A stretch of 64,000 bases of DNA from NCBI RefSeq assembly GCF_042663225.1, contig NZ_JBHTAA010000001.1, positions 682,001 through 746,000 of the forward strand, given 5' to 3'. A program made the position numbers and the translations under genes. This document shows, one piece after another, positions 44,300-53,334 of this stretch (positions are counted from its first letter, which is position 1; each line of letters opens with the position of its first letter). The DNA comes from Haloferax namakaokahaiae. Lineage in GTDB: Archaea; Halobacteriota; Halobacteria; Halobacteriales; Haloferacaceae. The notes beneath the pieces are model-generated. The model saw only the letters and a program-made list of their open reading frames with translations, had not been told where the DNA came from and ran no database searches.

Positions 44300-45511
44300 T
44301 CAAGTCTGTCTGGTTTTGTAACAATCCTCAAGTTGATTGATATGGTGTGTCATTGTATGACTTCTTGCCCAGTCTAAAGCATTTGAGCGGAGCCTATCAC
44401 ACTTGGATTGAAACACTATATCTCTTATCGTGATTGTTAGTTCCTCGGCGTCACCAGGCGAATACAAACCCCCTCGTTCTTCACTGGTGAGTTCAGGAAT
44501 ACCACCAATGTTTGCACCAATCACTGGAAGCCCTTCGGCAAAACTCTCATAAATAACCAGTGGTGAGTTCTCCATCCATATCGAGGGGACAACCGCGACT
44601 GAAACTGATCTCCTAAGTTCCTGAAGACGGTTGTCGGAAACAAAACCATGATATTCGACATTTGATAAGCCAGCAGCAACCTCCTTACTTCGGGTATCGT
44701 ACGGGCCAGTACCGCAAAGGTGAAATGTAACCTCCGGAAGCTCTTCAGCGGCTTGGAATAACGTATCAAGGCCCTTGGCTTCTAGGTGCTTCCCGACATA
44801 CAGGACCGAAGGACTCAAAGAGTCTTCTCCAGGCTTTGCTGCAACCTCGTCAACACCATGGGGAATACAAATGGAATCTATATCAGTAAAGAACCCGTGC
44901 TCACGGTGGACATCAATGACATGTTGACTTGGGCCAATGACTAAGTCCGGCTGACCAATCATTCTACGTTTTGCTTGAGCATAGACCTTACAAGGAGTCG
45001 GGGGATCCTCACAAACATCAAGCTCGCCATCGGGAGCGGTCATATCACGGAGTAAATTACTTTTTGGGCACATCAGGCTATAATCGTGTAGCGTATGTAC
45101 ATATCGAGCATCTGATTCGGAGATTGCCTTACCAGTCGATGCAGTAATTCCCATAAAATTATTCGAATGGACGACATCAGGTTGCCATTTGTTCAAAAAA
45201 TTTGTAACTACTCTCTTTGCATGTGGATTGATTGTGTCTAGCTGATGCCAAAAAGCCTTTTTGAGTATATTATCCCCCGCGCCTTTACTTCGGTGTGACA
45301 CATTCAGTGGGTAAAATCGATAGACTGGTATACCATCACGAGTCTCCCTCTGGATACTGAGGGATTCGCGATTAGATTCACTTGTGGTGGTTAATACAGA
45401 AACGTCATGTCCTCTTTTTTGCAGAGCGACTGCCGTTCGTTGAACGTAATTCTCCGCACCACCAAATACATCGGGCGGATATACACCATTCACGAGACAA
45501 ACTCTCACCAT
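44300..45511 (-). CDS. Family 4 glycosyltransferase (GT-B)
   Basis: 403 residues. The opening VCLVNGVYPPDVFGGAENYVQRTAVAL and the C-terminal donor-site motif ENSPLVIYESFAEGLPVIGANIGGIPEL (E-x7-E) identify a retaining GT4 enzyme. A small cysteine group (SLMCPKSNLLRDM ... DVCEDPPTPCKVY) in the acceptor half is typical of a subset that includes archaeal surface-polysaccharide transferases. It is cytoplasmic and would add a hexose from a nucleotide sugar to the growing lipid-linked glycan. Same strand as the next GT4 gene, with a ~90-bp gap. Confidence 0.92.
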   Translation of the reverse strand: MVRVCLVNGVYPPDVFGGAENYVQRTAVALQKRGHDVSVLTTTSESNRESLSIQRETRDGIPVYRFYPLNVSHRSKGAGDNILKKAFWHQLDTINPHAKRVVTNFLNKWQPDVVHSNNFMGITASTGKAISESDARYVHTLHDYSLMCPKSNLLRDMTAPDGELDVCEDPPTPCKVYAQAKRRMIGQPDLVIGPSQHVIDVHREHGFFTDIDSICIPHGVDEVAAKPGEDSLSPSVLYVGKHLEAKGLDTLFQAAEELPEVTFHLCGTGPYDTRSKEVAAGLSNVEYHGFVSDNRLQELRRSVSVAVVPSIWMENSPLVIYESFAEGLPVIGANIGGIPELTSEERGGLYSPGDAEELTITIRDIVFQSKCDRLRSNALDWARSHTMTHHINQLEDCYKTRQT

Positions 45512-45600
45512 TAGACTAAATGATATAATGTATACTGCGTAAATATTTCGGAAATTGACTTGGAGATGAATTGCATCGAGTTGGTAGTGATATTGGTGAT

Positions 45601-46653
45601 TTAGACTGCATTTTCAATCACTGAAATCAATCTCTTTGCGACAGATTCCCAGGTGTATTTTTGTGCTTGTCTCTTCAATCGAGATTTGTTTATCGTACTG
45701 CTGTCAAGGACCTCGGTAATCCCTTTGGCAATATTGGAGGGAGAATCTGGATCGACGAATGTGGCGGCTTCATCTAGTACCTCGGGTAATGCACCACGAT
45801 TACCTGCTACGACAGGAGTTCCACAGGCTAGAGATTCAACAGGAGGTAACCCAAAACCTTCGTAATACGAGGGAAAGACTAGTGCCTCTGCGTTTTCGTA
45901 CGCATATTTGACTTCAAGCGCGTCGAGGTAACCACAGCGATGAACACCAGGAATGGGTTGAATTTCAAGATCTTGGAAGATATCCTTGTTAGATGGACCG
46001 ATGAGTACCAGTTCAATTTCTCGTTCAGATTGTACTTTTTCATACGCTTGTAGTAACCCACTAATGTTCTTTCGAGGATTGAGTGATCCAACAAATAATA
46101 AATATTTGTCAGGGAGATTTATTTTGGTGCTGTTACCTCTGAAGTATCTGTTGTCAATGCCGTTGTAGATTACGTGGACTTGGTCCTCGGGTAAATCCAA
46201 AACAGTTAGAATCTCGTTCTTTGAAAATCGGGAGACGGTTACTATGGCATCACACGCAACAGCGGCCACGGGGACTGTGAGTTTTCGGTACAGTTGATGA
46301 ATATTACTTGATAGTCCAAGTTGTGCATTTACATCATGCAAACACATAACGACCGGGATCTCCAACTCATGTAGAGGCGCGTTCCCGTTAGGACAATACA
46401 ACACGTCAATGTCTGATTTACTCACAAGTAGCGGAAGAAGTGTACGTTCCCAAACTAAATCCCATATTTGGTTATCATGGTAACCCCCCGAGTAGAGTTC
46501 AGCATCGAATTCGGCAGCTAAAGATGAAGAACCGAACAAGACCACCTCATGGTCTTGATGTCTGATTAGTTCCTTTGCTAAGTTAATTGAAGCTTGAACT
46601 GCACCACCAGGCTCGTCGACAGAGAAAGTTCTGGCGTTTATTCCAATTTTCAT
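45601..46653 (-). CDS. Family 4 glycosyltransferase (mannosyltransferase-like)
   Basis: 350 residues. GT-B fold with MKIGINARTFSVDEPGGAVQASINLAKEL at the start, the linker YLLFVGSLNPRKNISGLLQAYE, and the donor motif EGFGLPPVESLACGTPVVAGNRGALPEVLD (E-x7-E). It resembles WbaZ/alpha-mannosyltransferase-type GT4 enzymes. It probably works in tandem with the other GT4 genes on one glycan. It is followed upstream on the same strand by a sulfatase-like gene, a possible operon. Confidence 0.92.
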   Translation of the reverse strand: MKIGINARTFSVDEPGGAVQASINLAKELIRHQDHEVVLFGSSSLAAEFDAELYSGGYHDNQIWDLVWERTLLPLLVSKSDIDVLYCPNGNAPLHELEIPVVMCLHDVNAQLGLSSNIHQLYRKLTVPVAAVACDAIVTVSRFSKNEILTVLDLPEDQVHVIYNGIDNRYFRGNSTKINLPDKYLLFVGSLNPRKNISGLLQAYEKVQSEREIELVLIGPSNKDIFQDLEIQPIPGVHRCGYLDALEVKYAYENAEALVFPSYYEGFGLPPVESLACGTPVVAGNRGALPEVLDEAATFVDPDSPSNIAKGITEVLDSSTINKSRLKRQAQKYTWESVAKRLISVIENAV

Positions 46654-46726
46654 TACTCAACTCCACCTGCAGCCAATTTTGGCAATATTTGGGAGTTTGG
46701 GATAAATATGCTAACCAAACTCATCA

Positions 46727-48028
46727 TTATAAGATACCCTCACTATCCATTACTCCTAAGGTTTTCTCAATTCTATCTTTTTCTATCTGTGTAGCCTCAT
46801 GACGGGTCAACACATCTCCAAGTATAGACGTTACATGTCTGTATTCACTACTGACGTCTACTAACTCCTCAGGATCAGAATCGAGGTTATACAGACGGTC
46901 TGTATTCTCGTTCCGAATCAATTTCCACTGATTTGTTCTAACCGCATTCTTGTGGTTATCCTCGACCTTTGAAACTGTGACCGGTTGAGTGTAAGAATGG
47001 GGGTCAAAATCTACGGAGTCACCGATATCAGTTAGAAGGTTAGGAAGGAGTTTAAGTGGAAATTGACTTTCTACATTAATAGATGAACTCACGTTGTGAA
47101 TGAAGAACGGGACTCGGAGATTCTCGTCGTACAGGGTTTGCTCGTGTCCGAAGTTTCCGTGCTCTCCAAGTGCCTCTCCATGGTCCGAAGTGAAAACTAA
47201 AACTGGATCAAACTGATTGATCTCTTCTTCTAATTTCTTTACAAACCCATCAACAGAACGAACTGCGTCGCGATACGCCTGTGTAATCATCATTTTTGCA
47301 TGTTCAGGTAACTCTCCATCAGATGTTTTGCCCTGCCAGTATCGAAGAATCGAATAATACATCTGCCAAGCCGAACTTTCTTTACGATACTTACGGGGAG
47401 AAATGTACGGTTGATGGCTATCTAGAATAAAAATCCAGAGAAAGAAAGGTTCTTCTAATTGCTTCAACTGTTCAGAAATCAAATCGAAGTAACCAGTCCA
47501 TTGTGAAAACCACTCTTTCTTCGAATTCCATCCGAAGACGTCGATTGGTAGGACATCGAACCCAGCATTTGCAATCTTAAACAGCAGTGAATCTGAAAGA
47601 TAATCTGAAGAAACATCTTCACTGTCTGCACTAATTTCGAAGAACTCGTCGAAACCAGCATCGAAATTAGTCTCCCGCGTTGTCCACGGGTTGGCAGTGA
47701 ACGCGGCGGTTTGATAGCCTCGCTGTCGCAATCTTTCACTAATGTGAACGAACCGATTCATATGGTGACCAATTCGTTGTTGCCGGTGCTCCCAGTCGTG
47801 CATTGTCCACTCATCGTCATTGCTCATGAACTCGCCTGTAGACAATACAGGAACTGAAGAAGGCGTCCTTGGTCCCGGTGCGATTGCCTGAGTATATGAC
47901 ACCCCTTCGTTGGCAAGAGTATCCATTGTGGGTGTTAAATCTGAATTATGATTCACGAACCCACAGTGGTCTGCCCGAAGACTATCGGCTGTGACAAGTA
48001 CGATATTTTGGCAGGAGTCTTCGCTCAT
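46727..48028 (-). CDS. Sulfatase-like enzyme 3 (lacks the LGY tail)
   Basis: 433 residues. Motifs NIVLVTADSLRADH (D15), GPRTPSSVPVLSTGE with T55 in the nucleophile position, FFLWIFILDSHQPY, and VFTSDHGEALGEHGNFGHEQTLYDENLRVPFF. Unlike the other five phosphatase-superfamily enzymes here, it ends LGVMDSEGIL with no LGY tail. The free-standing 70-residue protein that carries that tail is encoded 2 bp upstream, so tail and enzyme appear split into two co-translated genes. Confidence 0.87.
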   Translation of the reverse strand: MSEDSCQNIVLVTADSLRADHCGFVNHNSDLTPTMDTLANEGVSYTQAIAPGPRTPSSVPVLSTGEFMSNDDEWTMHDWEHRQQRIGHHMNRFVHISERLRQRGYQTAAFTANPWTTRETNFDAGFDEFFEISADSEDVSSDYLSDSLLFKIANAGFDVLPIDVFGWNSKKEWFSQWTGYFDLISEQLKQLEEPFFLWIFILDSHQPYISPRKYRKESSAWQMYYSILRYWQGKTSDGELPEHAKMMITQAYRDAVRSVDGFVKKLEEEINQFDPVLVFTSDHGEALGEHGNFGHEQTLYDENLRVPFFIHNVSSSINVESQFPLKLLPNLLTDIGDSVDFDPHSYTQPVTVSKVEDNHKNAVRTNQWKLIRNENTDRLYNLDSDPEELVDVSSEYRHVTSILGDVLTRHEATQIEKDRIEKTLGVMDSEGIL

Positions 48029-48030
48029 GG

Positions 48031-48243
48031 TTACTCCTCCAGATAGCCTAGTGATTGTAGTCGGCTCTGGACGTCTTCTCGAGATTGTGTAGAGTCTGTT
48101 TCCTTTTCCGACCCACGTTCAACCCTTGTGACCGCTTCTGAAAGAACAAACCCTATGTACTCATCAACACTGCTAAACTCCGTATGTTTTATTCTGTCTT
48201 CGATTCGGCCTACAAGATTATCAGAGATCGTTATGTCTGCCAT
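48031..48243 (-). CDS. Small RHH-like protein ending in the LGY tail
   Basis: 70 residues: a strand-helix-helix segment (ADITISDNLVGRIEDRIKHTEFSSVDEYIGFVLSEAV) of ribbon-helix-helix/CopG look, a short acidic linker, and the C-terminal VQSRLQSLGYLEE. The LQSLGY end matches the C-termini of the neighbouring sulfatase-like enzymes. Its stop lies 2 bp before the start of the only enzyme lacking the tail, so they are surely co-translated. It may be a dimerising adaptor rather than an antitoxin; no toxin gene is near. Small RHH-LGY proteins next to such enzymes occur elsewhere (from memory). Confidence 0.8.
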   Translation of the reverse strand: MADITISDNLVGRIEDRIKHTEFSSVDEYIGFVLSEAVTRVERGSEKETDSTQSREDVQSRLQSLGYLEE

Positions 48244-48327
48244 CAGTCAACCCTATTGGTAAGTATTGTATTTGTACACGGACTGTTACTTGTCGGTTTC
48301 GCTCTAATTGTACTATTCATTAAATCA

Positions 48328-49584
48328 CTATTTATATCCAAGCGCTTCTAACCGCCGCTCAATCTCTTCGTCCACTTCTTCATCATCCCCTGCTGACTCT
48401 CCGTTCTCGATAGCGACACGTGCGCAAATGTGCTCTCGAAGCTCCGACTGAAGACTCAGCCCTTTAGACTCTGTGAATTCGATATCACCCGTCTCTATGT
48501 CGCGTTCGCAGTAACACACCTCGTCTTTTGTCCGAGCCGCATACCTTCGAAGATGACTGTGTTCCTTTTCACCGCGAGCCTGTGAAAAGACGCAACGAGT
48601 CTCGTCCTGCGTCAACTCGACAAGCGAAAACTCAGACTCACCACCAACGCTCTTCTCGACAGTCGCTACTATATCGAGCGTACTCACAGGTGTCTCGATA
48701 ACTCCACTCTCACCACTCGGTTCTCGAACGATAAACGGCACGTGCGTAATCTCATCATGCACATACCGCGGATGTTCGTAGTACCCATGTTCACCAAACG
48801 CGTCGCCGTGGTCGGCAGTAAAAATGAGAAGCGAGTTCTCCAACAACTCACGCTCACGAAGTTCGTCCAACAACTCACCAATTTTCTCGTCGTTGTACCG
48901 AATCTCTGCGTCGTAGAGGTCGATCAACAACTGCCGTTCGTCGTCCGTAATCGACTCAGGTTTCTTGATCGCTCGCTGGTACAGCGACTGTGCGTCTCGG
49001 TCCGAAACCGTATCGTCTCGATACAATGTCGACCACTCACCCGGGGGCTCGTATGGACCATGAGTGTCCATGTAGTGATTCCAGAGGAAGAATGGCTGGT
49101 CGCTGTCAAGAGAATCAATCCAGTCCAATGAACGCTCATTAATCTCTTCTGCCCGAGCGTAGTGCCGGTTACGGATCTTGTCCAATGCCCGCTGAGCAAG
49201 CGCAATTAGTTTGTGCTGTCCAAGATGGAGGTCGTCGTCGAACTTATCGAATCCCTGGTCGAAGCCGTATGCACGCGAAACGAATGGGTTCGAGTGGAAG
49301 CCCCCAGTAGCGAATCCTTCTTCGGAAAGTGTGGAAGCAACCGTTTCTGTTGCAAGTCGATACTTCGAATCGATTGCAGTGTCTGGATACTCACCGGTCA
49401 ACAACGCAGGCACTGCTTCGCGTGTGTGCGAACTCGCACTGTAGGCATTAGTGAAGTGCAGCGATTCTGCAGCGAGTTCGTCCAACACAGGCGACGTCTC
49501 TCGATGATACCCGTGACACGAGAGATGGTCAGCTCGAAGGGCGTCGGCTGACAGGAGGATAATGTTATCCCAGTCAGTAGTCAT
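48328..49584 (-). CDS. Sulfatase-like alkaline-phosphatase-superfamily enzyme 4
   Basis: 418 residues. NIILLSADALRADH (D14), SSHTREAVPALLTGEYPD with T54 at the nucleophile position, FFLWNHYMDTHGPYEPP, IFTADHGDAFGEHGYYEHPRYVHDE. C-terminus RRLEALGYK after an acidic linker. The set of metal ligands is intact. A TATA-like TTATATTAG (49610-49618) lies about 29 nt upstream of the ATG. It is the first gene of a minus-strand run continuing with the 70-residue protein, enzyme 3 and two glycosyltransferases. Confidence 0.88.
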   Translation of the reverse strand: MTTDWDNIILLSADALRADHLSCHGYHRETSPVLDELAAESLHFTNAYSASSHTREAVPALLTGEYPDTAIDSKYRLATETVASTLSEEGFATGGFHSNPFVSRAYGFDQGFDKFDDDLHLGQHKLIALAQRALDKIRNRHYARAEEINERSLDWIDSLDSDQPFFLWNHYMDTHGPYEPPGEWSTLYRDDTVSDRDAQSLYQRAIKKPESITDDERQLLIDLYDAEIRYNDEKIGELLDELRERELLENSLLIFTADHGDAFGEHGYYEHPRYVHDEITHVPFIVREPSGESGVIETPVSTLDIVATVEKSVGGESEFSLVELTQDETRCVFSQARGEKEHSHLRRYAARTKDEVCYCERDIETGDIEFTESKGLSLQSELREHICARVAIENGESAGDDEEVDEEIERRLEALGYK

Positions 49585-49609
49585 CTATTTTGTAGATATC
49601 CAACCACCG

Positions 49610-49618
49610 TTATATTAG
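49610..49618 (-). promoter_or_regulatory. TATA-like box for sulfatase-like enzyme 4
   Basis: On the minus strand CTAATATAA is centred about 29 nt upstream of the ATG at 49584, which fits a leaderless promoter for the whole minus-strand glycan operon. Confidence 0.5.
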
Positions 49619-49693
49619 TAGCGTTCCAGCCAGTCCTGAGATAATTCACACGAACCGAAAAGACATTGAGCAGTGGGAGAGTCAACACCAGTA

Positions 49694-50839
49694 ATGGATG
49701 TCGCGTATATTTCGAATGTCGTTTATCCCTTTAATACCGGAGGCGCAGAAAAACGCATCCACGAAATCGCCACCCGCCTCTCACAAAACGGCCACGACGT
49801 GACCATCTACGGCCGCCACTTCTGGGACGGCCCCCAAGAGACGACACACGAAGGCGTCACGCTCCGAGCAGTCGCGCCCGCAACCGACCTCTACACGGAC
49901 GACCGACGCTCGATCACCGAAGCCATCGACTTCGCCGCCCGGCTCGCCTACCCACTCGCCAAACGACTCCACGCCAACGACCACGACCTCGTCGTCGCCT
50001 CTGTCTTTCCCTATTTCCCCGTTCTCGCGTCGAAACTCGCCGCACTCGGCACCGACACACCACTCGTCACGACCTGGCACGAGGTGTGGGGCGACTATTG
50101 GGAGGAGTACCTCGGCGCACTGGCTCCCTGTGGAAAGCTCGTCGAACACCTCACAGTCAACGTTCCCCAACACCCAATTGCCGTCTCGGGTATCACGGCC
50201 GACCGCCTGGCCGAGGTCGGCCCGGACAGAGAGACGGTCGAAGTCGTCCCGAACGGTATCGATATCGACCAGATACGCGATGCACCACTCCCCGACGAAA
50301 ACGAATCGTTCGACATCCTCTTCGCCGGACGGCTCATCGCCGACAAGAACGTCTCACTCCTCCTCGATGCGTTCGATAGAGTCGCCGACGAGTACGATGC
50401 GACCCTCGGTATCGTCGGCGATGGCCCGGAGTCTGACCGACTCCAGGCACAGGCAAACAGCCTCACCCATGCAGACCGGGTGAGTTTCCTCGGCTTCCTC
50501 GACGAGTACGAAGACGTACTCGGACACATGCGTGCAGCGGACATTTTCGCGTCACCCTCGACGCGCGAAGGATTCGGAATCACGTACGCCGAAGCGATGG
50601 CCGCAGACTGTACGGTGATTGGTGCGGTCCACCCCGAGTCTGCTGCAAGCGAGGTCATCGGTGACGCCGGCTATCTTGTAGACCCGACCGTCGAATCCGT
50701 CGCCACCGAATTAGAACGCGCGCTGAGCGGGTATCGCCCGCCGATAGATCCACGCACGCGAGCACAGCGATACGACTGGGACAGCGTTACAGAACGAGCA
50801 GCGGCGACCTACGAGCGTGCTATCGAAGGCACGTGGTAA
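49694..50839 (+). CDS. Family 4 glycosyltransferase
   Basis: 381 residues from ATG 49694; GTG 49673 would add seven residues. GT-B fold: MDVAYISNVVYPFNTGGAEKRIHEIATRL, acceptor-side VTTWHEVWGDYWEEYLG, hinge DILFAGRLIADKNVSLLLDAF, donor motif EGFGITYAEAMAADCTVIG (E-x7-E). Unlike the AT-rich glycosyltransferases upstream, its codons are strongly C-ending, so it belongs to the resident chromosome rather than to the AT-rich insert. It is probably part of the cell's own surface-glycan pathway with the epimerase that follows. Confidence 0.92.
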   Translation: MDVAYISNVVYPFNTGGAEKRIHEIATRLSQNGHDVTIYGRHFWDGPQETTHEGVTLRAVAPATDLYTDDRRSITEAIDFAARLAYPLAKRLHANDHDLVVASVFPYFPVLASKLAALGTDTPLVTTWHEVWGDYWEEYLGALAPCGKLVEHLTVNVPQHPIAVSGITADRLAEVGPDRETVEVVPNGIDIDQIRDAPLPDENESFDILFAGRLIADKNVSLLLDAFDRVADEYDATLGIVGDGPESDRLQAQANSLTHADRVSFLGFLDEYEDVLGHMRAADIFASPSTREGFGITYAEAMAADCTVIGAVHPESAASEVIGDAGYLVDPTVESVATELERALSGYRPPIDPRTRAQRYDWDSVTERAAATYERAIEGTW

Positions 50840-50890
50840 GGCCAGGCTCGTCGCGTGGGGTGTGGGCGAGAGCACCCAAACGCCCCGCTC

Positions 50891-51823
50891 TCACTGACTC
50901 ACTTCCGTCTCCAAATACGGCTCACAAACCTTCTCCACGCCCTCCTCAAAGCTAACCTCAGGCTCCCACCCGGTCGCCTCGTGCATCTTAGAATAATCAG
51001 CCATCGTATCGTGGACGTACACCTCGAAGGGGTTGTCCACGTACACAGGCTCCACCGACGTACCGAGCACCTCGTTGATCATGGCGACCATCTCGTTGAA
51101 GTCGTAGCTCACGCCCGTCCCCAGATTGAACACGCCCTGAAGCCTCTCATCCGCCGCAAGCTCCAACCCACGGACGATATCGTCAACGTGAGTAAAATCA
51201 CGCGTCTGCGACCCGTCTCCGAACAACTCCGGCGACTCGCCGTTCGCAATCTGGTGGGCGAACTGGGCCACGGTATTCGCAAATTCACCCTTGTGCTCTT
51301 CTGCCCCGCCGAAGCCTTGGTACACCGAGAAGAAGCGCATCCCGGCCATCGACATCCCATAGTGGTTGTGGAAGTACTCCGCATATCGTTCACGGGCCAG
51401 CTTCGAGGCTTCGTATCCCGTCCGCGCCTCTACTGACATGCTCTCAGGCGACGGCTCCGTCCGCGACCCGTAAATCGACGAGGTCGTCGCGTATACCACG
51501 GTCTCACACCCATCCGCTCGCGCCTGTTCGACCGTATTGACGAACCCTTCGATGTTCACACGGGCACCCGTCGTCGGGTCCTCTTCGTGCATCTTGTACG
51601 ACGAGAGCGCCGCGAGGTGGAACACGACGTCCACACCCTCGGTCGGCAAGTCGTCGTCGAGGACGCTCGCGTCGTGGAACTCGACGCTCGGTTCGAGATT
51701 CTCGGGTGTGCCGAGATAGAGGTCGTCGAGAGCGACGACGTCGTTATCTGCTGCGAGATGATTGGCGAGATTCGACCCGATAAAGCCCGCACCGCCAGTG
51801 ACGAGGACTCGTTTTCCGTCCAT
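50891..51823 (-). CDS. NAD-dependent sugar-nucleotide epimerase/dehydratase
   Basis: 310 residues from ATG 51823; the open frame upstream adds 33 residues that do not fit the fold. Extended SDR: VLVTGGAGFIGSNLANHL (NAD site GxxGxxG), VVYATTSSIYG, active-site Y-x3-K in TGYEASKLARERYAEYF, and FSVYQGFGGAEEHKGE. It resembles UDP-glucose 4-epimerase-type enzymes and probably supplies a nucleotide sugar to the glycosyltransferases of this region. The precise substrate is not decidable by eye. Confidence 0.9.
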   Translation of the reverse strand: MDGKRVLVTGGAGFIGSNLANHLAADNDVVALDDLYLGTPENLEPSVEFHDASVLDDDLPTEGVDVVFHLAALSSYKMHEEDPTTGARVNIEGFVNTVEQARADGCETVVYATTSSIYGSRTEPSPESMSVEARTGYEASKLARERYAEYFHNHYGMSMAGMRFFSVYQGFGGAEEHKGEFANTVAQFAHQIANGESPELFGDGSQTRDFTHVDDIVRGLELAADERLQGVFNLGTGVSYDFNEMVAMINEVLGTSVEPVYVDNPFEVYVHDTMADYSKMHEATGWEPEVSFEEGVEKVCEPYLETEVSQ

Positions 51824-51934
51824 GATTCGACCTCCTCGGGGAGTGACAAGTAGGTGTCGGACGAGGGGTCGTGAGAAGATAACGACGAGCAGTCTTCGAG
51901 CGACTCGGAATGCGTCCCTCAAGAGGCGGCCAGA

Positions 51935-52522
51935 CTACTCGCTCTGCAACTCGTGATGCAACGCAGACGTGACCACGTCCACGAACACCGCGTGCGCTTC
52001 GAGCGTCCTCCGGAGCGCCTCGTAGTACGCCACGGGGTCGCCAGCGATGAAGCGGGCATCCGACTGCCAAATCACGCGTCCGGTTCCACGGCCGCCACTA
52101 ATCTGCTCGTGTGCGTCGTGCCCGACTGCGTCGAGTTCGGAGTATATCCGCTCTCGAAGTCTCGAATACCGAGAGCCGTCTTCGAAGTCGGCATCACCGT
52201 GTATCCCGTCTTCGAGGTGTAATTCGACACGGAGTTGCCCGCGTTCGAGCGCGCGAGGAGTCGGGTAGTGTTCGAAGTGCACGTCGAATCCGGCCTCCCT
52301 CCCCAGACGCCACGCGTGTGGCGTGATTCGGCCCCACGGCTTTCCCGTATCGGTGAACTCCCACTCGTGGGTCGCCGTTGGCGGGTAGCGTCGAAGGTAG
52401 TCTGCCCACTCGTACTGGAGCACCTCACGTGCGAGTTTCGAGACGGCATCGCGGGTGGCGTCGAGTTGGGTCTCGTAATCGAGATAGAAACTCGACTCGT
52501 CGGCCGCGTCTGTGCCATTCAT
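51935..52522 (-). CDS. Conserved haloarchaeal hypothetical protein
   Basis: 195 residues from ATG 52522. This start is supported by a TATA-like CATTTATCC centred about 28 nt upstream; the frame is open further but loses haloarchaeal composition. Soluble and acidic, it contains ATHEWEFTDTGKPWGRITPHAWRLGREAGFDVHFEHYPTP and RGTGRVIWQSDARFIAGDPVAYYEALRRTLEAH, which suggest an alpha/beta domain. I do not recognise the family. The epimerase lies downstream on the same strand with a 111-bp gap. Confidence 0.8.
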   Translation of the reverse strand: MNGTDAADESSFYLDYETQLDATRDAVSKLAREVLQYEWADYLRRYPPTATHEWEFTDTGKPWGRITPHAWRLGREAGFDVHFEHYPTPRALERGQLRVELHLEDGIHGDADFEDGSRYSRLRERIYSELDAVGHDAHEQISGGRGTGRVIWQSDARFIAGDPVAYYEALRRTLEAHAVFVDVVTSALHHELQSE

Positions 52523-52917
52523 ACCCACTCGGTGGCGGTACAGACGGATAAATGGTCGATATCGTTCTCGCGTTGCTACTGGGTTAACAGCAAATTTATT
52601 CCTGAACGTCTCAGAGACAGTTCTCGTCATCGACACCCGGAGGAATCGAGAGACAGCGGCGTAGTACGCGAGTGAAGTGGGCACTCGAGTCTTCCACCCC
52701 CGATTGGCAAAGAGTCCGTGTCGCTTCCGACGAGCAACTCGCGTGCAACAGTCGTACACATCCGTTCTCCGGGAGAATCAGGAGGGTGAACTCGAGTGAA
52801 ACCAACGGTAAAGAGAAATGGATGCCGACAAGCGGCGAAATCGACGGGCTTCGAGTCGGTGAACTGGCTCGAAACGTGTCTGACTCGTGGAGGTACATTG
52901 ATACGTGCTGGCTGGGA
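52523..52917. other. Divergent intergenic region
   Basis: 395 bp between divergent genes. A TATA-like GGATAAATGG (52546-52555) serves the minus-strand gene. The plus-strand frame stays open from 52672, but the first in-frame starts giving plausible residues are GTG 52918 and GTG 52927. I see no further gene. Confidence 0.5.
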
Positions 52918-53280
52918 GTGACCACTGTGAGCCTCTACGAATCGATTCACGAGTTCGTCGGCGAACACGAGACCCTGCTCTCGGTCGGACAGTACGACCA
53001 GAAGACGGTCATCCTGACGGAGACCCGCCTCGTCGAACTCGAACATCCCACAGGCCATTCGGCACCGGACGCGGTCAGGTCGGTCCGGTCGATTCACCTC
53101 TCGCGCCCGTCGATAATCGGCTACTCGGTCGAACTCGCCGACGAGCAAACCACGATTTCGTTCCACAACGACTCGGGAGCGGCAGTCGAATCCGTCACAC
53201 TCCCGATGTGCGACCACCGCTTTGCTGTCGTGTTCTCGACGACCGTCGGTAGTCGTGACGTGCTGTCGCCCTCGGCCTAA
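52918..53280 (+). CDS. Conserved haloarchaeal hypothetical protein
   Basis: 120 residues from GTG 52918 (alternative GTG 52927, three residues shorter; the start is uncertain). It is beta-rich and soluble with alternating strands (ETLLSVGQYDQKTVILTETRLVELEH ... IIGYSVELADEQTTISFHND), like a PH- or SHOCT-associated beta-sandwich. No family is assigned. The gene precedes copy 3 of the palindromic motif and the repeat-protein gene. Confidence 0.7.
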   Translation: MTTVSLYESIHEFVGEHETLLSVGQYDQKTVILTETRLVELEHPTGHSAPDAVRSVRSIHLSRPSIIGYSVELADEQTTISFHNDSGAAVESVTLPMCDHRFAVVFSTTVGSRDVLSPSA

Positions 53281-53334
53281 TCACCCGAAACAGGAGAACC
53301 CTCGTTGGGTACCGAACCGACGCGTTCCGAAGCG

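Noticed and set aside
48031..48243. RHH-like protein as an antitoxin of a toxin-antitoxin pair
   Set aside because: The adjacent gene is a sulfatase-like enzyme, not a toxin, and the C-terminus matches the enzyme tails.
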